Part shown: positions 1 through 12,349 of the stretch, one piece after another
Position numbering within the stretch: position 1 is the first letter of the stretch
How the letters are laid out: each line of letters starts with the position of its first letter
Origin: Isoetes taiwanensis
Taxonomy: Eukaryota; Streptophyta; Lycopodiopsida; Isoetales; Isoetaceae
DNA: 64,000 nucleotides
Assembly (NCBI GenBank): GCA_021234155.1
Contig: JAJEKV010000114.1
Coordinates: 883,654-947,653, forward strand
Direction of reading: 5' to 3'
Made by a program: the position numbers and the translations under genes
Notes under the pieces: model-generated
Told to the model about the DNA's origin: nothing
What the model saw: the letters and a program-made list of their open reading frames with translations, nothing else
Databases searched by the model: none

Positions 1-2184
1 AGCGTATGGTTGTCCTCCTCAAAGGTCCCATTGGTACGCCACCACCTCGGCATGGAAGGTATTTTTATTATCTTAGCTCAAAGACATGGCGTTTCCCACG
101 ACCATTTGTTTTGTAGGACTTCCACGAGATAGCTACCACAACGTTGAAGGTGAAGGAGCTAAAGGGCGAGAAGCAATTTATTTTATGGAGGAGCGGGTGT
201 TGAGAAAGTTAATGGAAGTGGCCAGCGGATGGGTCAACAAAAGATGCGTGACGAGCATGGAGATTTTCTTGATAAGCCCTCGAAGGACTTCTTCAACAAA
301 ACCTGGTTAAGATACCTTGAGGCATGTCTAATGCGAGAGGTTTCTCGGCTTCTCGATGAGATTTTGGAAGGAAAGACATACATTAAGGTGCAAAGCGGAT
401 ATCATGGCGGGTTTAATTGCCAGGTAGCGCCATTGATATTAGAAGCCCGAGCTTCATGCGGAAAGAGATTTTGTCATCTGGTCGTCCACGCTGCTTGGAA
501 GGAATACACTTTTGGGAAGAGTTGGTTTACGAATTTCCGGCTTTCACGAACGGCCCGGATTCTGGATATATCGATTCGGATCTGATGCGTGAAAGCCAAT
601 TATAATAAGGAACATGTTGTGGGTAATTTGCCCGTTGCATTTCTAGAACCCATTAGATCGATTTTGAAACACGAAGAGGCTATCAAGATCAAGGAGAAGA
701 AAAATGTTGTACATCTTTGTAACAAAGGAAGGGATTCCTACCTCCACTCCGATGTCGAGAGCGCAACTATGGTGTTCATAGACATTAGAGGATTATCCGC
801 ATTATGGGCGTGCAAAAATACATGGACCTCTTCACCACGAATATCCGGCATGACAATCTGCTAACATTTATCACCTTGTGATTACGATGCGGTCGTGAAC
901 TTGCCGTTGCTGCGGCCCGAAGCAGATTCAAAGGCGGGTCCCATATCTCTGTAGGCACATATGACGAGCGGGATGGGTGAACAAGAAAAAGGGTGAAGGA
1001 ATATCGATTATTACATCACCCATATGTGCATTAACGAAGCGACTCCGGGGTCAACGCGATAATGCGGTGGAGCTTCGTTTGACCCAAGTGAAACCTTTGC
1101 ACAAAGAACACGCCCTTGCCACCAATGCACGTCGGTGGTGGCGAAGATCTTGATGAGAAAATGAAGAAAAAAATGGCGGACTTATTTCCGCGGGTAAACC
1201 TAGGTACAAGTTTGTCGGAATGGAAGGTGACCACGTCTTTGAAGTGCGATTGAAAAACATCATATGCTTACTACCTAGTTGACAAGCTTGTGCCCAAGGA
1301 TGGTTGTGTTCTTGATTTCTTCTCGGCCAGTCTTGCTTCCAGTGTCGCCTTAATGCGAGGGGAAAGAAAAGTATTGCTTTTGAAAGCCGGGGTAAAGTAT
1401 GCGATTTCGGGGCTTTCTGGATAAGCTCGAAAAACTTGTGGGCGGTATTTGGGGAGGCAGTTGAAGAGGATAAAGCGAGCACGTAAATGATCCTAACGCG
1501 ATCAATTTGAACATTACCCGGAGAACAGATATATCTAACATTGATACAATCTTGGATCAAATGGATGAGAAAAAACTATGAGGAAAGAATTCGAGAACGA
1601 AAAGACTTACGGAGGCTCTTGAAAAAGGTATTATTATTGCGCTAGAGCCCGTGTTTCAAAATTGGGGCTTTAAACAAAAAATTTGATGCCTACATGCCTT
1701 TCTTGACAGGCGGGTCGAGTTTCGAATACGTAGGCATGGTCGTGGACCCTGCGGTTCAAGAGGGTGAGCCATCAGGTACACAAGAGCATGAGGTTCCACC
1801 GACGAAAAAAACCAAACTCTTCCATGCACCCGATATATGCTGCTGCGCTGGCGAGTGGCGCATCTGTCGAAGAGCACGACATCGATACTTGGGACGAAGG
1901 ACCCGGATCCACATGTCCAAGTCCTTTGCCCGAGCCATATGCAGTAGAAATCCCGATATGTAACGAGCTACCGCGAGATGGACCTGGCCGGATCTTCTAC
2001 AAAGGGGCGGGAACATATAGATAGGATAGGCTTCTTTGAGATAGGTGTTGTACACGAGTCGATGTCGGAAACCGGATGGACTAATTTACGCCCCTATGGC
2101 AAAGTAATGTACATTGAAATGTTTGAGGAATATAAATTACAATGCTTTGAAGTCTCCATATCTTTGAGTTTTCTTACTATTTAA
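1..2184 (+). pseudogene. Decayed coding-like region, unidentified
   Basis: I do not recognise this region. Several plus-strand open stretches (86-310, 229-585, 589-864, 1694-1963, 1978-2184) have protein-like composition, with Lys/Glu-rich segments and few low-complexity runs. They switch frame repeatedly, as an older coding sequence with indels would. A tail at about 1740-1830 reads as a Pro/Glu/Thr-rich linker ending in a basic PPTKKTK stretch. No catalytic motif, zinc finger, LTR or poly(A) tail is visible. It could be a degraded transposon ORF or a degraded gene. The left edge is cut by the window. Confidence 0.3.
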
Positions 2185-3392
2185 GTTTTGTTTCTTGTCT
2201 AAACTTTCCTTGACCACGAAATTTGCTAGCACTTTCTTATAATTATTGGCGGAATGTGGGTACCTTAACAGCTCAAAATGTCCGCCGCCACGATCCTCAT
2301 TATCAATTTCATTCCTTTTTTTATACATGTGTAGAGCTTAAGGGACTTGTGATATTACATCCATGGGTCAGCTAGGCAGCTTCAAATCTTCGGCCCGCGA
2401 TCTACTTGAAATATTTTCACTCTTTCTTGTGGACGCTCTTACTCACAAAGGAGTTTGGGATAGCCTTATATATGTCAAAGTCGGATACATCATTTGGTTG
2501 TGACCAATAAACAGTGAAAAAAGCGTCAACTTTTACTCTGCTGCAACCATTCACGGTGTTTTATAGACAATCAAGAACCTATTTCATGCTAAACGAGAAT
2601 TCCGAAATTCTCTAATTAATTAAATCGTGCTTTCATGTGTGAACACCTTAGACAGGTATGGGACTGGTTGTTTTCCCTTTTTCAGGTTTCACTAACAAGT
2701 CAACAACTGCTTTTGGCAATTTACCCAAGTACACGGATAGAGTTACAAGGCCGGGCTTTTCATCTAGCGGCAGGATGGTTGCTTTGGACTATCTGGAAAA
2801 GATGAAGATTGGTAATCTTCAAAGGTCTGGATGTGGCAGATAATCGTGGTCTCCAAGAAGCTCAAGGTTACATTGTAAAGTCGTATCATTGTTCTTCACT
2901 TGCCCCTCACAAGAGGCGATTGATTTTTGAGGAGTTTTTGGATGTGCACTCTTATGCTTAGGCAGGTTGCTTCACTCGGTGGGTCTCCGCTTATCCGCTG
3001 AGATTTTATTCCTGTCTCTGCATTTATACTTGTATTTGACTCTTTGATTGAATAAAGTCTGACGTCCTTCAACAAAAAAAATTTTGATGTGTAAATCCTG
3101 TCATGAGACTAATCTACAACTTTTGGTTCAATTTCCAATTGTAAATGTTTGATGCAGACTATTTTGCTAAGCCAGATGATAATGACATGTAGTCCTATAG
3201 ACATGATAAAAAGATAGCCTAATGGCAATACTTTCATGATAGATTGTAGTTTAAAAGATACCTATGAATGTGCTCATGGGGATGATTCTGCGGTTCCTGC
3301 CGATGAAAGACCAAAGAAAGAGAATCATGTCTCTCATTTCATTGTATTAAAAGAATATATAATGTGGTAGAGTCCTCACAGCGTGCCTCAAG

Positions 3393-3575
3393 TTAAGCAT
3401 GCTTTGGAAACCGGGATGGGCGACCTCACATCTTGCCAAACCACGATGTCTTGTTGGAAGTAGCTAGGGATTCTATCAGAGTGATGATCCCCGATGTGTT
3501 GTTTGCAATGTGATCAGATTATCTGCTAATTGTGGGGGATTTCATCCTCTATCTAGTGATGGGATATCCTAGCCT
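3393..3575 (+). repeat. Dispersed repeat, copy 1
   Basis: Shares an ordered string of matches with 4711-4895: TAGGGATT(C/A)TATCAG, ATGATCC, TGTGGGGGATT, CATCCTCTAT and TAGTGAT(G/A)GGATA. The two copies differ by substitutions and by a short internal duplication in the second copy, so they are old. They might be LTR fragments, but no ends are visible. Confidence 0.5.
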
Positions 3576-4710
3576 ATAAAATGAACATGTACCACAAAAG
3601 TTTTGTCCAACGGAAGCGAGGGAAGTTGGTTGAACTCTCCTCAGTATAGTGCCTTACAATCAGCATATATGACCTCTAGAACATGGTAACACCACATGAA
3701 GTACCCGGTTCCACACTGCACTAATGGATGAGGCATCATTTACCATTGGCTATAGGTAGTAGAGTGTGATGAAATTTTGTAGGATAGACTTTATCTGTTC
3801 GCTACTTCGCACAACCTAATAAAAAAAAATGGTCATGATCCCCCTTGGCCGTATTTTCAAAGATCTCACAACATGCCTTATATAAGTTAAATGTTGTTAC
3901 ATACTTTTGCATACCATCTGCAGAATTTTCATCGTTTTTAAGTTTTTTTTTAAAGTTTTTTATTTTTGGTTTTAAAATCTTAGAATACGTTTTTATAACA
4001 TTAAAAAACGTTAAAAAGCGTTAAAACGTTAAAACGTAAAAACTTTAAAAACCCCAAATTGCACCTTTGAAGCAGTTATATAACATTTTTTAATACCAGC
4101 ACCATATTAGGTTCAAATCAAATCACAAAAATGTGTATTCAATTCAAAGGTTTAACTTAATAATATAACAACTAACATAAAGGTTTAGCTTATTATCATA
4201 CTAGAGATAGATAGAAGAGAAATGAATATAGGTAAAAAGGAATTATTTGAAGCACCTATACCTTTGGAATGGTTTTGGTTCACTTCACCGCTTCTATTTA
4301 TCACTTATGGCAGTCCGATCTTTAGAAGCAATATAGAAAAATGAATCGAAATAAAATTAGTTGTAAAGAAGAAGAATGGAAAAGTTACCTTGGTCGACCG
4401 GGTCTTGGATTGGGCGCAAGAACTTTCTTCCCCGGTTTGCATGGTGGAGTAAAACCTTTCTTTCATTGAGCAAAAACCAAAACCCCGGTTCTACATGCAT
4501 TCGGCATGTTTCTACATGCATGCGGCCGCTCATAGTTCCAAATTCTTGTTTGCTAGACTAGAAAATCTAAATGAAAGTCATTCGGGGCATTAGTAATGGT
4601 TTTTTTTTTTTTTTTTTGATAACCCCCGATGGTTGCAAACGTTTAGAAAACGTAGGGGTTTTTTAAGAAGTACTCTATGGTTAAAAACGGGGTTTTTTAA
4701 CAACACTGAG

Positions 4711-4895
4711 TTAAGCGCATTTTGGCTAGAATAGAACTGGCTGCCAAACACGTTGTCTTATTGGAGTGGCTAGGGATTATATCAGTAATGATCCTGGAGT
4801 GGTCAGAGACTCTATCAATGATGATCCCCAATGTGGGTTGTCATTGTGGGGGATTCATCCTCTATATAGTGATAGGATAAGCTAACTAGTCTAAA
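4711..4895 (+). repeat. Dispersed repeat, copy 2
   Basis: Diverged partner of 3393-3575 in the same orientation. It contains an extra partial duplication of the TATCA(G/A)..GATGATCC segment that copy 1 lacks. Confidence 0.5.
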
Positions 4896-5551
4896 GGCTA
4901 GGCTAATCTAGTAAATTAGTATTTCTTTCCAAAGTCCTAGAATGCCCAAAAATCCCGCATGGCAGGTGAACCTGGACGGTGTTGCTAAAAGCTATCATTT
5001 ATGTTCATTGGCTGATGTATTAGTTCCAATTTTTTGCTCAAATCCTTTGAATCTGTTGTAGATTTGGGTAAGCACTATGAACATAAACAGGCTAACTTCA
5101 GGATCAGATAAGGTTCTTGCATGAACCAAAATTGAACCAGCTTAGAGATCTAATTTGAACCATCAAAGTGGTTAATAATGAACCAACACTATTCACAAAC
5201 AGATCCAAATTTAGGAAGCCATAGCTCATTCCTTGGGTTAATGATTGGAGCAAGTTTAGTATCATTTCATAGCTTAGTAACATATTTTTCAAATGATCCA
5301 TTTTGTAGCAATGTCAAGTTCTGGCCATTCCATTATTAAATGGGCTAAAGATAGAGAGTCTACTCTATCATCGTGCATAAGCATTCTACAAGTATCCGCT
5401 TTTGGAACCCGCAAAAGTACCTAAAATGGGTATTGTTCCTTAAAAGAACTAATTTAAAGGTTCAAAATAAAAGTCAAAAGCATGCTAATGTTCAAGATCA
5501 AGATAAAGACAGTATTATCCGAGGTGAAAATGAATGAAAATTGAGGCATCA

Positions 5552-5765
5552 GTGGAGCGGAAGTTTGCCATTTGGCGGGACTTCTTGGGTGTTAGATGGT
5601 GATGGTCGATTTTGTACAGCCAGGAGTTGCGCTTTTTTACGTGAGTTTGTTGTGGAGTGTCGAGGTATCATTTGTCTCTTTGGGGCGATTCTCCTTCCTC
5701 CTCACTTGCTTTGTAACATTACCATTCTTTTAATATATTGATGATACGTTCTTCAAAAAAAATTT
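5552..5765 (+). mobile_element. 5'-truncated LINE-type insertion (3' tail only)
   Basis: A 214-bp insertion ending in a short A-run after TTCTTC. It is flanked by the 11-bp direct repeat TTGAGGCATCA (5541-5551 and 5766-5776), the hallmark of target-primed reverse transcription. Its sequence matches the tail split between 35.04-35.15 kb and 46.31-46.42 kb, including the motif AAGTTTGCCATTTGGC and the terminal TTTAATATATTGATGA. This copy is uninterrupted at GTTGTGGAGTGTCGAGG, so it serves as the empty-site reference for the Ty3 insertion in the other copy. No ORF is left. Confidence 0.85.
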
Positions 5766-5776
5766 TTGAGGCATCA

Positions 5777-7653
5777 TATGAGTACCTAGTACCTAGCGTT
5801 GGGTACTTTTTAGGTAGTTTTATGGTCCCTCGATAATATTTTTCAAGGTACATAATAGCATGTTTATGCCCCATGATCTAGCAATTTATAGCCGTTAGAT
5901 TAAAAACACAACAAGATTCTAAACGTCTTCGAAACAAGAGGTTATCCGGATAATCAATGGAACCTCGATAATCTTCCAAACCGGATATAATTATTGACAT
6001 AGTAGATCATGTGCTATCTAATATGAGGAAAAAGGATCAGTCGCAGCAGTCTGCAGCATAATTGAAATCGTATTTGTCTAATCCTTCTACAAAATATATT
6101 TTTTCACAAGTTGCGGAAAGAGCTATATTACGCCATCTCTAGATACCCCAAGCTTCACAAATATGCTACAAAGCTTTAACCTTACATGGATGATTTCTCG
6201 ACCTTTTGTTTAAGGATCTTGCAAATCATAGGAAATAGTCCTTTCGACATGCCAGCGTCACGTGTTATTTTCCATGATCTGCTTGAGGAGAGTATTAACC
6301 TCCTTTTTTGTTCACATGGAGGAAGCTCGATGCACGATTATCACACTATAATTTACCCATAGGAATAAAAAAAATTGTGTAACAAAGACAATCATGTGTC
6401 TCACTTAATTTACTTGCATATTAGATCTAAGCTAAATATATTCTAGACACGTATAACATCTGTTTCACCTATTGCAGAAGAAGAAAAAGGAGGAGTATGT
6501 CATCCAAAACATGAAGCAACACAAGTTTGGAGCTAGCATTAATGTCACTCATAGATAGTTGTTCGAAACTCAAGTACAAAAGGATAGAGGGGATCTGTAA
6601 GACCCTAATTATGTCCCTTTTATAGAAGTGGCAAGCCCATAGTTATAACTGCAATCTATGTTCGATAATGAGTCCATGTAGAAGTAAGACATTTCTCTTT
6701 TGACTTGAATCATTAGTTCCCAAGATGGCATCAAATCAAAACTCAACTGTAGAGAAATTATCCACCATTTTTTATCCAATCGGATGTCTAATCGTCCTTT
6801 CGTGTTTGGCCTGGTTTGATCTAAGGCCTTTGTAAAGACAACCTACATCTAGCTCAACGCAACGATTAAGTCATCATGCATGTATTATACGATACAAGAA
6901 CATTGGTAAAGATAGCCTGCATTGTACCATCTTAATGCGATGATTAAGTCAACATGCATGTATTAAATAGAGTATAAGAACAAAGGTATAGATCGTCTTT
7001 TGTAATAATAAATCCACACGCTACAACCCCACCATTCATCATTTTAAGAAATATACCTTTGAACTATTGCAGCTCCGCCTTCGGGTATTAGTTCATAATT
7101 CTTTTTCAAAGGTAGGGTGCAACAGAGTAAATTCCAAATAGATATAATTGTGGGTCGATGCTTAGATCAAGATCCTACCGATGCAAAGAAGATCAATAAG
7201 AGACCTTCCAACCACGATAGTAGCTACTACAATGGCAATAACATGCCCACACTGCAAGCCAGTTCTTACAATAGACCTAAGCAAGCGGGAATGAGTATAT
7301 GCATCTATCATGCACATGGAAAGATATTACCATACACTAAAATCTAGAGCATGTTGTTCAGTGTTCTATAATCTTCTTCATTACCCGATAATTCAGCACA
7401 AGTCACAGTAAAACTTTACCATGTCTTCACAAAATAACCATAAGTAGAAAAATACGCTGCGGTAAACCGTATTTAACTAGTTAAAGAGCACTATTGTTTG
7501 TTTACATCTTATAAGCTATATTTGTCTTATAATAAACTTAAAGATGCTTCTACCATCAAACAGTTCAAGCACCATAGAGCATAACATAAAGATTTTGATT
7601 CCATAAAATGCAAAGCTTAAAGCTGGCTTGCTCAACTAACCTACAAACATTAC
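5777..7653. other. Non-coding, nothing recognised
   Basis: No supported gene, RNA or element ends. The short open stretch at 7117-7347 has no domain and ends without an evident splice signal. Two similar phrases around 6860-6900 and 6930-6970 (GCGATGATTAAGTCA.CATGCATGTATTA types) suggest an old local duplication. Confidence 0.4.
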
Positions 7654-7705
<52 letters not shown>

Positions 7706-8049
7706 CAGATAGATAGACGCATAGATAGATACGCAGATAGCAGCATAGATAGATAGACGCAGACAGACAGATAGACAGATAGACGCACGCACGCATACGA
7801 TGGCATGCATGCACGCACGCATGACACGCACGCACGATCGCATGCACGCACGCACGCACGCACGCACGCATCGCATACGCACGCATCGCACGCACGCACG
7901 CACGCACGCACGCATCGAGCACGCACGCATCGCACGCACGCACGACGCATCGCAGACAGCACGATAGCATAGACGCACGCACGCACGCATCGCAGCACGC
8001 ACGCACGCACGCACGCATACGCACGCACGCACGCACGCACGCATCGCAT

Positions 8050-8137
<88 letters not shown>

Positions 8138-8230
8138 TCGCACGCACGCACGCACGCACGCACGCATCGCACGCATCGCACGCACGCACGCACGCACGCA
8201 TCATCGCACGCACGCACGCATCGCACGCAT

Positions 8231-8266
<36 letters not shown>

Positions 8267-8541
8267 TCGCACGCACGCACGCATCGCACGCACGCATCGC
8301 ACGCACGCACGCACGCACGCACGCATCACGCACGCACGCACGCACGCACGCATCGCACGCACGCACGCACGCACGCATCGCACGCACGCACGCGCACGCA
8401 TCGCATCGCACGCACGCACGCACGCACGCACGCACATCGCACGCACGCATCGCACGCACGCATCACGCACGCACGCACGCACGCACGCATCGCACGTACG
8501 TCGTTGATTAGCTAGGCAGGTAGCCAGGTAGGTAGGTAGCA
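7654..8541. repeat. Compound microsatellite (GATA)n / (ACGC)n / (TAGG)n
   Basis: Starts with uninterrupted TAGA/GATA units (7654-7705), passes through mixed GATA/GACGC units to about 7785, then continues as ACGC units to about 8497. Those are interrupted by many CATCGC breaks. It ends in TAGG units (8513-8541). Minus-strand open frames through it read as endless Ala-Cys-Val-Arg repeats and are not genes. The CATCGC breaks recur irregularly, giving a loose higher-order pattern. Confidence 0.97.
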
Positions 8542-9732
8542 TTTTACATCACCAACCACCGAAAAGACCAGCAAACCAGCACCTATCTCAATCAATCCCA
8601 ATTTTATGTGATGGCCCTATCAGTCTAAGAAAACAAAAAGTCATTGACTTCGACTTATACTACCCATGCATAAAACGCAACAACTTTGTTAGATCAATTC
8701 CTTCACTAAGCACTCAAGGCGTTAGTGAAGTGGAACTCATGCAAAAAAAATCAGGTTTTGCATTGAATCACGACTAGATTTTCACATCATATAACTAGAA
8801 CTAGTTCATAATATTTTCTCACTAAATTTAGTCGAGAAAGTTCACAAAATTTACAATGGACATGTTGATTTGTAGACAAAAAGCCAAGCGGAGGAGGGAA
8901 AAAGGGGCACACCCACACCGGATGAGGAGAAGCATGGATGGAAGGGGTGAGGAGAGGAGGAGGGGTAGGAGGAAGGAGGGGTAGAGCCTGAGGGAGGGGG
9001 AGTTAATGTTCCAAGCCGAGTCTTGGGGAGGGATAATAAAATTAAATATTGAGTAATAAATTAAACATTAAGAAATAAAAATAAACTCAATTAGAATTAA
9101 CTAGCAGGAGGGCAGACATGGGTGAAATGGTGAGAAAAAGTCCTATTTTTTTCTTGTGAGTGCCTATGCTACACATTCTTTCCATGCCTATGCTACACAT
9201 TCTTTCCATCTTTATGAAACTGAACCTTGCTCCAATTGGACCTTATTGTCTGAGCAACGAGTTCAGTGTTTTGCAACATTATCGTAGTTTATAGGTCAGG
9301 GAAAAGCACATCAGTTGTTTGTTTCAAAACGATGCAAAAAACCAACAAATATTGTCATGTTTCAGAGTTTGAAGCTTGTTCACAAGTAGAAATCAATGCT
9401 TATGTTATCGACAGCAAATCAAGCAAGAAGCTTACTTTAGAGCAAATCTGTCTTGATGAAATGGCAAAATGAAGTACACATGGCTTGTATGACAAACTAA
9501 ATAAGGCGTTTAATTATTAGAGTTGTGTTTGGTTCTTCAAGTTCGCATTTGGTTTTAAGAAATTGTCGTCATTATTAAGTCTACCTTCCTAGGTCAATTA
9601 AATTCTAGTGATTCAATGGGATCACAGGTACCATGATAGCTATTTTCCCTGAGTTGGATCCAAATTACGGATAGATTCCTACACATTATTCTAAACCTTC
9701 AACACTTCTACACGATTTACTTATGTATTAAT
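8542..9732. other. Non-coding; polypurine tract and a 24-bp tandem duplication
   Basis: The top strand at about 8885-9003 is almost pure G/A (GGAGGAGGGGTAGGAGG type). At 9161-9208 the 24-bp unit TGCCTATGCTACACATTCTT.. is exactly repeated twice. The open stretch at 9266-9472 has no recognisable domain. Confidence 0.5.
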
Positions 9733-10016
9733 ATGAAATTTAATGGTCCGCTTAGTCACCAACCCCTACGGAAACTCCGCCTAGTTCAACTTGTTATGCG
9801 TATGTCGTACTACAGTTGCCCCATTCCAACTCCTGCCTCACCATATCTATATGTAAACCGTTTGTGCTTGTCAATATACCTTACTAGAAGTAGGCGTATA
9901 ACTCTTCAAGGAGGGGAGACTTTACCTTCTAGCATGTCACGTGTACTTGGGAGCAACCCTAGGCCCTTGGAATAGCTTTGATGCTGAGGACAACATCATT
10001 TTTAAGGAGGGGAGAA
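9733..10016 (+). pseudogene. End of a decayed Ty3-type pol plus polypurine tract
   Basis: The phrase reading AEDNIIFKEGRI (about 9978-10016) is the kind of C-terminus often seen in plant Ty3/gypsy polyproteins just before the LTR. It is followed directly by a purine tract, AAGGAGGGGAGAA (10004-10016), and then TGATGCTCC from 10019, a plausible LTR start. The upstream frame (9733-9975) is interrupted. Recognition rests on this tail and the tract, not on an enzyme domain. Confidence 0.5.
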
Positions 10017-10018
10017 TA

Positions 10019-11560
10019 TGATGCTCCACGTATTTATATGCTATACATACAAATACATGACACGTCACCATGAATACTTAATGGTGTATTAATTATTCAT
10101 GTTATTAATTAACAAGGTAAAGTTAGCTAAGTTAGAATTAGATATTAATTAAAAAGCCAAGTATGCCAAATTATTAAATCATTAACTATGTTAATTAATT
10201 ATTAATAATTTAGTTTAAGGGATGCCACCTGGTCCAAATCGATTGGGCAAGGTAGAGGTGCTAACTTTAAGTCACCCAAATTGGGCCAATTTTTCCCAAT
10301 TCAAATTGGGGGCCAATTGGAGAGGGAGGAGGAGCTTATTCAACCAACAGAGCATGGAGGACCTAAGAGATGGGAGATCTAGCTCAGATACCGGTTAGTA
10401 GACTTAGTCAACTTGCGATTCTATATAGAGATTAATCCTTGGTTGTTTAGATGGATGATTAATCTCTTATTGATGTTCTATTTGAAGTTATGAATGGATT
10501 TATGAATTATGGTAGTTCTTCTGCTGCACCTCTTGTGCTTGTGGGATTACGGGGGGTAGAGACCTGAAGGCTATATAGAAGTAGAGATGCTCCTAGCTAG
10601 AATCCCTTAAATCCCATTAATTGCAGCCTGTGCACAAGAGTCCACCTGGCTATGGAGGTTATGTTGTGATTGAGCACCAGATAACGGGAACCTTGGTGAA
10701 GCGGGGTTGGAGCCTTGCTGAACGCAGCTACTGAGGCTTTTATAGTTCTAGGGTTATAGTCGGTCACTAAATGTGGGCCAAATATGGGTCTGACACCTCT
10801 CGGTTCGCGTAACCGGTCCCCGGAGGGACGTTCGCTCGAGCAGGTGCGTGAGCCGACCTATGGATTTTGGGGGATTAAGTTGCGTACGGATGTGTGGGCG
10901 CTGTGGTGCCACGATCCTCTAGCACAGACATGGAACCATTGTGCCTCGAGGAGGGACTCCTCCCTGACCTGCCTCATCGGAAATCGTGGAGATGCAAAAT
11001 TCTGAGTAGTCTCATAGGGTGAATCCATGGGATTGCGTCTCCCAAGGCTACAATCACGCCATAGCATGTTTCATTGTATACGAGGGGCAAATGGAGTGGA
11101 CTAACCTAGCCATTGTTCTATGCCAGCCAATGCCATTGCCATGACTTTGTCTGTTGATATCCAGAGGCCTTGACATCAGTTGACTCCTTTGGAGTCTAAG
11201 CCCAGGGTAGAACCCTCATTTATGATGCATTTCATATGTTGTATTCGTATTATGTTGATGTTGCCTTGATGATGGATGGGCCACTCTTTGAGATGGTATA
11301 TTATTATATATATTGTTGCTAGGTGCTAACGTGTATGTATGATTTCGTAGCATGGGACAGATGACACCTCCATATCCTTCACCCGAACACTTGCCATCAC
11401 AAATGATCCGAGTCAGACGGAGGGCCTTCTCGTGGTAATGGAGTCGCCATGGGAGGGGAATTTCCTGTATTTATACGATGGAAGCATCGTATAGGTTCGG
11501 GGAGCATCACAGGTTTGGTGAATGTTTGCTTGTTGGACCATCCTACTCCTTTGAATTCAT
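10019..11560 (+). mobile_element. Probable LTR or solo remnant of a decayed Ty3-like element
   Basis: The sequence begins TGATGCTCC right after a polypurine tract. It then runs about 1.5 kb without a gene, AT-rich at first and GC-richer after 10.5 kb. The right end was not found: no CA plus primer-binding site could be placed, so the end coordinate is a guess. An inverted stretch at 10272-10320 (CCCAAATTGGGCC / CCAATTTTTCCCAATT) can fold. Confidence 0.35.
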
Positions 11561-12349
11561 TTGTTCGGACCAGAAAATTCAACTATCTATGTACTTAAAA
11601 AGCTTTTAAATCGGTGCGCTCATGTCGATGTGACACCGGAAAAAGCATGAGCAACGTGAGTTTTGGAATCTAAAAGGTGTTTTTCGGCCAAATTTTCCCT
11701 TTTTAGTTCTTTGGTAATTTTTGTAGGGCATACAAAATGGCCTCGGAGGTCGAATCATTTCGAGAAGATGCTGTGAACGAAGGATGATAGGTAGAGAAGC
11801 TCTGCGGTGATAATAGGATTCTTCGTCCCTTTCTTTGCATGCACTCGGGGATGTAGAATGTGAGAGCCGAGACCTGATTCCGCCCACTTTTTAATGCAAA
11901 CAAAGGGATAGTCTCCGAGGCCCCAAAGCATCTATGAGGTTCCAAAGGCAAATGGATTTCCGTGAGGGAGGTTGCATTTTGTTTCCGAGAGATACTTTGT
12001 GCATTTCATTTCATCATGTTCTTTGATTCTTTTATCTTTTTCTAATCTATGGCATGTGTTGTCGCTAGCCACAAGATCATGAACTTTGAAGATCTGAAAA
12101 TTTTTCTTTGCCTCCAGCAAATCTATTAGGGTCTCAGTCTCAGGTATAGTACCATCTCCTTGCTTGCTTGTTTTTGGTCACTTGCTTTGACCTTTCTTTA
12201 TTTTAATGCTTTCGAGAGAGTTCCAGTGCAAAAAATAGCTTGCCATTCTTTTTTCTTTCATCTTGTTCCTTGCCACATTCTGTTGAATGTTTACAGACTG
12301 ATGATCAAATGCTCATAACCTTTTGGATGATTTGATATGTCTATCTGTA

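Larger units (their letters stand above)
2185..5540. other. AT-rich non-coding stretch with decayed repeats
   Basis: No gene is supported here. A short open stretch at 2658-2843 has no recognisable motif. A possible retro-insertion tail ends near 3068-3077 (TTCAACAAAAAAA, preceded by AATAAA-like AATAAAGTC), but I could not find a target duplication. A diverged repeat pair lies at 3393-3575 and 4711-4895. A T-run at 4600-4617 may be the reverse-strand tail of another retro-insertion. Around 3945-4065 the sequence is a run of short AAAACGTT-like units. Confidence 0.4.

Noticed and set aside
7565-8542. Long minus-strand open frames of 113-268 codons
   Set aside because: They are translations of the ACGC microsatellite (Ala-Cys-Val-Arg repeats) in three overlapping frames. 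No signal of a gene.
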